A stretch of DNA of 17,071 bases from NCBI GenBank assembly GCA_027025615.1, contig JALVQM010000152.1, forward strand, positions 1 through 17,071. The letters are read 5' to 3'. The notes beneath the pieces are model-generated. The model was given only the letters and a program-made list of their open reading frames with translations. It ran no database searches and was not told where the DNA came from. A program made the position numbers and the translations under genes. Shown here in pieces: positions 13,423 through 17,071 of this stretch (positions within the stretch are counted from its first letter, which is position 1; each line of letters opens with the position of its first letter). The DNA is from Desulfobacteraceae bacterium (GTDB taxonomy: Bacteria > Desulfobacterota > Desulfobacteria > Desulfobacterales > Desulfosarcinaceae).

Positions 13423-14445
13423 ATGCCTAACAGAATGATTAAGGTTTTAGGATGGTTGGCACTTTTGGGGCTTGTTTTTTGCCTGCCTGCGAAAGCCGAA
13501 GTGGTGGACCGGATAATAGCCATAGTCAACGATGATATTATCCTCCAGTCGGAGTATGAAGCCTTTGTCAAGCCGATTGAAAAACGGATACGTCAGCAGG
13601 TATTGCCGGAGGAAAAGCAGCACAAGCTGATTCGCCAGATGCGTGTTCAGGTTCTGGATCAGCTTATCGACAAAAAACTGGCTGAGCAGCAAATAAAAAA
13701 GCTGAACATAGTGGTCAGTGAACAGGAAATCGACAATTCTCTTGAAAGAATAAAGCAGGCAAATTTTTACACAGATGAAGAGTTGCTTCAAATTCTAGAG
13801 CAGGATGGAGTCACGTTACAGCAGTACCGGGAGGAAATAAAATCACAGATTGAACGGGCCCGTCTGGTTTCCTATGAAGTTCGTTCGAAAATAGTGATTA
13901 CCGATGATGATATTAAGCGTTACTATGAACAAAACAAGGACAAATACGGGGGCAAGGTTCGACTTCATTTACGCCATATTCTAATGGTGGTTCCTCCCGG
14001 AGCAGATTCGTACGAGCAGGATCAGGTACTAAAGCGTATGCAACGGGTTCACCGAAAACTGTTGCAAGGTGAACAATTCCAGGAGTTGGCCCGTTTGTAC
14101 TCGGAATCACCGGTTGCGGCCGAAGGCGGTGATTTGGGCCTGATAGATCCGCAAAATCTTGATGAGTCAATCAAGAAAGCAATTGAATCCTTGAAAGAAG
14201 GTGAGTTTTCGTCTGTTCTGAAAACAGATCAAGGGTATCAGATTTTTTATCTCGAAAAAAGGGTGACGACCGATAGAAAGACACTCGACATGGTAAGGGA
14301 TGAAATCAGGCGGACCCTTTACAACCGTATCGTGGATAAAAAATACAAACAGTGGTTGAAAGAACTTAAAGCCCGGTCACACATTCATATTCTCCATCAT
14401 CCACAGCCGAAAGACAAGGAGCCTGAATCCGATGCCAGTGGTTGA
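13423..14445 (+). CDS. surA: Periplasmic peptidyl-prolyl cis-trans isomerase / chaperone SurA (single parvulin domain)
   Basis: A 340-aa periplasmic protein. The signal peptide (1–25) ends in AKA, with cleavage before E26. The SurA N-domain starts at VVDRIIAIVNDDIILQSEYE (27–46), the strand typical of SurA. One parvulin domain covers about 178–280: LHLRHILM, FQELARLYSESPVAAEGGDLG and GYQIFYLEKR. E. coli SurA has two parvulin domains, so this is the shorter form common in delta-proteobacteria. It then closes with the C-terminal helix (YKQWLKEL) and a polar tail. It escorts outer-membrane proteins through the periplasm (family knowledge). An AAGGGG ribosome binding site lies within the end of the preceding gene, and the 1-bp gap means translational coupling with its parvulin-less paralogue. 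Confidence 0.92.
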   Translation: MPNRMIKVLGWLALLGLVFCLPAKAEVVDRIIAIVNDDIILQSEYEAFVKPIEKRIRQQVLPEEKQHKLIRQMRVQVLDQLIDKKLAEQQIKKLNIVVSEQEIDNSLERIKQANFYTDEELLQILEQDGVTLQQYREEIKSQIERARLVSYEVRSKIVITDDDIKRYYEQNKDKYGGKVRLHLRHILMVVPPGADSYEQDQVLKRMQRVHRKLLQGEQFQELARLYSESPVAAEGGDLGLIDPQNLDESIKKAIESLKEGEFSSVLKTDQGYQIFYLEKRVTTDRKTLDMVRDEIRRTLYNRIVDKKYKQWLKELKARSHIHILHHPQPKDKEPESDASG

Positions 14446-14470
14446 AAGATTTCGATTCCCCCGTGTAATG

Positions 14471-14527
14471 GGCAGGCTGAGGGTTTGCAGCAAAGCTGCT
14501 GCCATCGGTCCCTGACCGTCTGCCTGC
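14471..14527 (+). ncRNA. Possible structured RNA (three-way junction) between surA and recO
   Basis: The 95-bp gap holds three nested helices: P1 GGCAG (14471–14475) with CTGCC (14520–14524); P2 GCAGC-AAA-GCTGC (14487–14499); P3 CGGTC-CCT-GACCG (14506–14518). An alternative P1 is GCAGGC (14472–14477) with GCCTGC (14522–14527), and its 3' arm touches the AAGGGG ribosome binding site of recO (14528–14533). It matches no riboswitch class that I recognise. A cis-regulatory leader or processing site is inferred. Confidence 0.4.
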
Positions 14528-14540
14528 AAGGGGTTGGTAA

Positions 14541-15311
14541 ATGCAAAATCAATCAACAGTTGCAATTTTGCTGCGACGGATAGCTTACGGTGATTATGAT
14601 CTTATTGTAACTTTGCTTACCGACAGGTTCGGCAAACTTGCAGCCATGGCCAAGTATGCAAAAAAAAGCACCAAGCGTTTTGCCGGAATCCTGGAACCCT
14701 TTGCGGTTTTGGATATAGTTTTCAGCCCAGGTAGGGCCAAGGGGCTGTACCTGTTGAAGGAAGCTTCACTGGTAAAGCCTTTTGCCAGGATCAGGACGGA
14801 CATTTTGGCTACCGCTTATGCCAGTTATTGGACAGAGCTTGTTGAAAGCTGGACAGAGAGCGGCCATCCCCAAAACGGGCTTTATCAATTACTTGCCTTT
14901 GCGTTAGACCGGTTGGATGAAGGCGGTATCCCGGCTGCCGTGCTAAGCGCCCTTTTCCAAATACGGTTTCTTGACCTGGCGGGGTTAAGCCCGGAGCTGG
15001 AACGTTGCAGCAAGTGCCATTGCTCTGTGAAGAATATCGGAACTTCAAAGCTGGCGGTGGATCCTGGTGCGGGCGGGATCGTGTGTTCGGGCTGCGGCCG
15101 GAATAAAGATTTGCACCTGACAAGGGGAACGGTAAAACAACTTCAATGGCTGGCATCGGGTGATTTGCGCCAGGCGTTGCGGGTAAAAATTTCCGGGCCG
15201 TCGCTGGAAGAAGCGACAGGCTTTCTTGAAGAATTCGTTCCTTATCACCTGGGTAAAAATCCGAAAAGCCTGAAAGTCCTGCACCAGTTGAGGGCAGGCA
15301 AGGGGCAGTAA
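14541..15311 (+). CDS. recO: DNA repair protein RecO
   Basis: A 256-aa protein, normal for RecO, which with RecR loads RecA onto gapped DNA and anneals single strands. The N-terminal OB-fold shows the family pattern: AILLRRIAYGDYDLIVTLLT followed by FGKLAAMAKYAKKSTKRFAG (30–49), GILEPF and a GLYLLKEASLV strand. The helical C-terminal domain carries a zinc site of C156, C159 (with C161), C182 and C185, as CSKC and CSGC. The AAGGGG site (14528–14533) is 7 nt before the ATG. It sits 95 bp after surA and 60 bp before a GHMP kinase. RecR is not in the window. Confidence 0.93.
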   Translation: MQNQSTVAILLRRIAYGDYDLIVTLLTDRFGKLAAMAKYAKKSTKRFAGILEPFAVLDIVFSPGRAKGLYLLKEASLVKPFARIRTDILATAYASYWTELVESWTESGHPQNGLYQLLAFALDRLDEGGIPAAVLSALFQIRFLDLAGLSPELERCSKCHCSVKNIGTSKLAVDPGAGGIVCSGCGRNKDLHLTRGTVKQLQWLASGDLRQALRVKISGPSLEEATGFLEEFVPYHLGKNPKSLKVLHQLRAGKGQ

Positions 15312-15371
15312 ACCATTTTACCAAGCTTTCATCCTTCGGCAAAGTGGATGTGCAAGGGGAAGAAAAACTGG

Positions 15372-16424
15372 ATGGTTATGCAAAATTCAACTTTGATTGC
15401 TGAAAACAGGTCGATACAAAGCTCGGCTCCATGCCGGCTGGACATGGCCGGCACCCTGGACCTGAGTACATTTTTTTATCCCCTTGGCAGCATGGAGCCA
15501 TGTACTTTTAACCTGGCTTTGGATTTGAGGACCAGGGTACGTTTGAGCGCCTATGAGCAAGGCAGGGTCAAGGTGGTTTCGAGGGGCTTTGAAAGCGCTG
15601 TTTTTGAATCGGGCAGGGCGCCTTTCAATCATCCATTGGGATTGATGTTTGCCATAGCAGCGGCCTTCAATGCCAGCGGGGTAATGATCGAGATCGATTC
15701 CGGTTCACCCCCCAGGGCAGGCCTGGGAGGATCATCGGCTGCCGCTGTGGCCCTGGTGGCCGCTTTCTACGACTTGCTCGGAATTGTCCCTGAAAAGCAT
15801 CGTTCCCGGATAGCCCTGCATGCCCATGGGATAGAACAGAGTGTGGCCGGTGTACCATGTGGTTTGCAGGACCATCTGGCTGCTGCTTTCGGCGGAGTTA
15901 ATTGCTGGCGCTGGCAAAGTAGCAATCCCCTTCAACCGTTTGAGCGGGTTGAAATAGGAGGCAGCTTGAAAATCGCGGAATTAGGGGAATCGATCCTGGT
16001 GGCATATTGTGGAGTTCCCCATGAATCACGTGATATCAACGGCAAGTGGGTAAAACATTTCATAGAGGCCAAAGACCGTAATTTATGGAAACAGATAGTA
16101 AAGGCCGGACACAGGTTTGTTTCCTGTCTGAGCGAGGGTGATCTTGAAGGCGCCGGTTACTGGATGAACATGGAGACCGATTTGCGCTGCCGGATGACAC
16201 CAGAGGTATTGGAATCAATTGGATACCGACTGGTTCAGTCTGCCCGGGATGCCGGTTGCGGTGCCAGGTTCACCGGCGCAGGCGGCGGCGGATGCCTTTG
16301 GGCCCTGGGAACCAGGCTTGATATTAAAAATTTGAGGGCCGGCTGGCTTGAAATTCTCAGGCAAAGGCCTGAGACGAGCTTACTGGAAGCCGGTATCGAT
16401 CAGCAGGGCGTCTTGTTATCTTGA
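15372..16424 (+). CDS. GHMP-family sugar kinase (galactokinase / heptose-7-phosphate-kinase-like)
   Basis: A 350-aa cytoplasmic kinase. GHMP motif 1 is SAPCRLDMAGTLD (18–30), motif 2 the ATP loop PPRAGLGGSSAAAVAL (113–128), the QDHLAAAFGG segment has the candidate catalytic D167, and motif 3 is GARFTGAGGGGC (297–308). The QDxxAAAFGG block is like HddA/fucokinase-type kinases, while such genes are often labelled galactokinase (family knowledge). The substrate is therefore uncertain: galactose, fucose or D-glycero-D-manno-heptose 7-phosphate. No partner gene for a heptose or galactose pathway is visible. The ATG at 15372 is preferred because AAGGGGAAG lies upstream; the ATG at 15348 would add 8 residues but has no ribosome binding site. 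The neighbours, recO and glyQ, tell little about its role. Confidence 0.8.
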   Translation: MVMQNSTLIAENRSIQSSAPCRLDMAGTLDLSTFFYPLGSMEPCTFNLALDLRTRVRLSAYEQGRVKVVSRGFESAVFESGRAPFNHPLGLMFAIAAAFNASGVMIEIDSGSPPRAGLGGSSAAAVALVAAFYDLLGIVPEKHRSRIALHAHGIEQSVAGVPCGLQDHLAAAFGGVNCWRWQSSNPLQPFERVEIGGSLKIAELGESILVAYCGVPHESRDINGKWVKHFIEAKDRNLWKQIVKAGHRFVSCLSEGDLEGAGYWMNMETDLRCRMTPEVLESIGYRLVQSARDAGCGARFTGAGGGGCLWALGTRLDIKNLRAGWLEILRQRPETSLLEAGIDQQGVLLS

Positions 16425-16499
16425 AGCATAAATGTTAAAGAACACGGGTTTGAGAAAGGGAAAATCTATCCCACAACATTAAGCGGTAAGGAAATGCCT

Positions 16500-17071
16500 A
16501 TGTATTTTCAGGATGTTATTTTGGCTTTGCACAAATTTTGGGCAAAAAAAGGCTGTGTCATGGTTCAACCTTACGATATTGAAGTCGGGGCCGGAACTTT
16601 TCATCCGGCCACTTTGTTAAGGGCACTTGGACCTGAACCCTGGAACGTGGCTTATGTCCAGCCTTCCAGAAGGCCTACTGACGGACGTTATGGAGAAAAC
16701 CCAAACAGGCTTCAACATTATTACCAGTATCAGGTAATCCTGAAGCCTTCACCGGCAGATGTCCAGCAGCAATACCTGCAGAGCCTGAAGGTCCTGGGTA
16801 TTGATCCTCTGGATCACGATATCCGCTTTGTGGAAGACGACTGGGAATCACCCACGCTGGGGGCTTCAGGTTTGGGCTGGGAAGTCTGGCTGGATGGAAT
16901 GGAGATTACCCAGTTTACCTATTTCCAGCTTGCCGGCAGTATAGAACTGTCCCCGATTTCGGTTGAATTGACCTACGGGCTGGAGCGCATCGCCATGTAC
17001 CTGCAAGGTGTGGACAACGTCTACGATTTGAAATGGAATGAACAGGTCACTTACGGCCATGTGCATCACCA
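16500..17071 (+). CDS. glyQ: Glycyl-tRNA synthetase alpha subunit (3' end cut by window edge)
   Basis: About 190 codons of an approximately 300-codon gene are present and the frame is open to the end. It is the class II catalytic subunit of the alpha2beta2 glycyl-tRNA synthetase, which forms glycyl-adenylate and charges tRNA-Gly. Nearly invariant blocks are seen: VMVQPYDIEVGAGTFHP, LRALGPEPWNVAYVQPSRR, DGRYGENPNRLQHYYQ, IRFVEDDWESPTLGASGLGWEVWLDGMEITQFTYFQ and ELTYGLERIAMYLQGVDNVYDL. The ATG at 16500 was chosen since AAGGA (16487–16491) is 8 nt upstream; the ATG two codons earlier at 16494 would be only 2 nt from it. glyS is expected just beyond the window. Confidence 0.96.
   Translation, partial: MYFQDVILALHKFWAKKGCVMVQPYDIEVGAGTFHPATLLRALGPEPWNVAYVQPSRRPTDGRYGENPNRLQHYYQYQVILKPSPADVQQQYLQSLKVLGIDPLDHDIRFVEDDWESPTLGASGLGWEVWLDGMEITQFTYFQLAGSIELSPISVELTYGLERIAMYLQGVDNVYDLKWNEQVTYGHVHH

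Noticed and set aside
14446..14540. TPP riboswitch or hammerhead ribozyme before recO
   Set aside because: A GGCTGAG string recalls the TPP element but its second conserved core is absent, and the hammerhead CTGATGA/GAAA core is missing.

Overview
The window reads as ordinary chromosome of a Gram-negative bacterium of the delta-proteobacterial type (Desulfobacterota, perhaps near Desulfobulbales/Desulfuromonadales). This rests on the order mfd – SurA-type chaperones – recO – GHMP kinase – glyQ, on stand-alone glyQ (alpha subunit of a two-subunit glycyl-tRNA synthetase), on lipoprotein and periplasmic signal sequences, and on a cytidylate-kinase-like protein beside a two-component pair. The lineage is inferred from remembered gene content, not from a search. 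Base composition looks even apart from the AT-rich stretch at about 7630–8870.

Left part (1–3294, + strand): the 3' end of one cytidylate-kinase-like gene, a second full-length relative that has lost its P-loop, a single-domain response regulator and a membrane sensor histidine kinase. All point the same way and probably form one signalling operon. Next (3477–5476): a HAD-fold phosphatase-like protein with an altered catalytic motif, an unrecognised 177-aa protein and a glyoxalase-II-like metallo-hydrolase, closely spaced. Then a GH13_18 sugar phosphorylase (5646–7349) converges on, and overlaps by 8 bp, an IHF/HU-type DNA-bending protein on the - strand.

Middle part (7627–8870): low-density and AT-rich. 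It holds the promoter and an operator-like palindrome of the IHF gene, remnants of a decayed reading frame, a 43-aa coiled-coil-like small ORF with a strong ribosome binding site, a 114-aa unknown protein and several inverted repeats. It ends at a tRNA-Thr(CGT) with a clear Rho-independent terminator.

Right part (9087–17071, + strand): mfd, a SurA-like lipoprotein with no parvulin domain, a single-parvulin SurA, a compact possible RNA three-way junction, recO, a GHMP sugar kinase and the first about 190 codons of glyQ. This is a housekeeping cluster for DNA repair, outer-membrane protein folding and translation.

No insertion sequence, CRISPR array, phage gene or clear defence system was found. 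The less ordinary items are the P-loop-less kinase-like protein beside a two-component pair, the parvulin-less SurA paralogue, the possible structured RNA ahead of recO, and the small-ORF/decayed-frame region next to the tRNA.
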